14,373 bases of DNA from Legionellaceae bacterium UBA2794. GTDB taxonomy: Bacteria; Pseudomonadota; Gammaproteobacteria; Legionellales; Legionellaceae. Below the pieces are notes generated by a model. The model had not been told where the DNA came from. It did not search any database and was given only the letters and a program-made list of their open reading frames with translations. Shown one piece after another: positions 14,254 through 14,373 of the stretch. Each line of letters begins with the position of its first letter. The stretch's first letter is position 1. A program made the translations under genes and the position numbers. Where the stretch lies: assembly GCA_002352055.1 (NCBI GenBank), contig DEHS01000072.1:13398-27770 (forward strand), written 5' to 3'.

Positions 14254-14373
14254 TTATTTTAAATTGCTTTCAGCAAATTCCCAATTAACCAAATCCCAGA
14301 ATGCATTTAGATATTCTGGACGCGCATTTCGATAATCAATGTAATAAGCATGCTCCCATACATCACAGGTCAA
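14254..14373 (-). CDS. sodB: Iron superoxide dismutase, C-terminal part (partial at window edge)
   Basis: The last 39 codons encode CDVWEHAYYIDYRNARPEYL and then FWDLVNWEFAESNLK. DVWEHAYY is the Fe/Mn superoxide dismutase signature, and its Asp and His are two of the metal ligands. The sequence closely follows the end of E. coli SodB, which favours the iron form. The enzyme turns superoxide into hydrogen peroxide and oxygen. The N-terminal part, with the other two ligands, lies beyond the window. argD follows after 24 bp. Confidence 0.93.
   Translation of the reverse strand: MTCDVWEHAYYIDYRNARPEYLNAFWDLVNWEFAESNLK

Overview
The window looks like a chromosomal segment of a Legionella species or a close relative in the Legionellales. 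It is AT-rich. The housekeeping proteins (AtpD, AtpC, ParC, Psd, Sua5, ArgD, SodB) are clearly gammaproteobacterial. A large protein between parC and psd resembles the Legionella Dot/Icm effector MavQ, a phosphatidylinositol 3-kinase. From memory, the L. pneumophila chromosome has the same general order (sodB ... mavQ ... atp operon) close to the origin. All names come from reading the sequence; no database search was run.

Layout. Positions 1-691 hold the end of the ATP synthase operon (atpD 3' end, atpC). An AT-rich gap of about 750 bp (692-1449) follows. It holds a hairpin, a short palindromic repeat, an array of degenerate 21-bp tandem repeats, two exact DnaA boxes and a likely parC promoter. 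parC (1450-3702) encodes topoisomerase IV subunit A. The gap after parC contains a perfect 10-bp inverted repeat and a sequence matching the ParB-binding site parS at 15 of 16 positions. Next come two long, AT-rich accessory genes: a 724-aa protein of unknown function with a C-terminal membrane segment, and the 874-aa MavQ-like kinase. psd follows, with its own promoter. After psd lies a decayed region with a truncated GIY-YIG gene (minus strand), a roughly 100-bp imperfect palindromic element flanked by 6-bp direct repeats, and a tRNA-Leu(CAG) on the minus strand with a good promoter. The right part holds sua5 (minus), a GlpQ-like phosphodiesterase (plus), a second copy of the short palindromic repeat, and a probable sodB-argD transcription unit (minus).

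How it fits together. The atp operon, parC and the parS-like site suggest an origin-proximal position, so the DnaA boxes and parS may be functional chromosome-maintenance sites. The two accessory genes between parC and psd are the most unusual part. One is probably a secreted lipid kinase. The other is unrecognised and may be a second effector with a membrane tail. A PI kinase next to psd puts two phospholipid-modifying enzymes side by side, but separate promoters argue against one operon.
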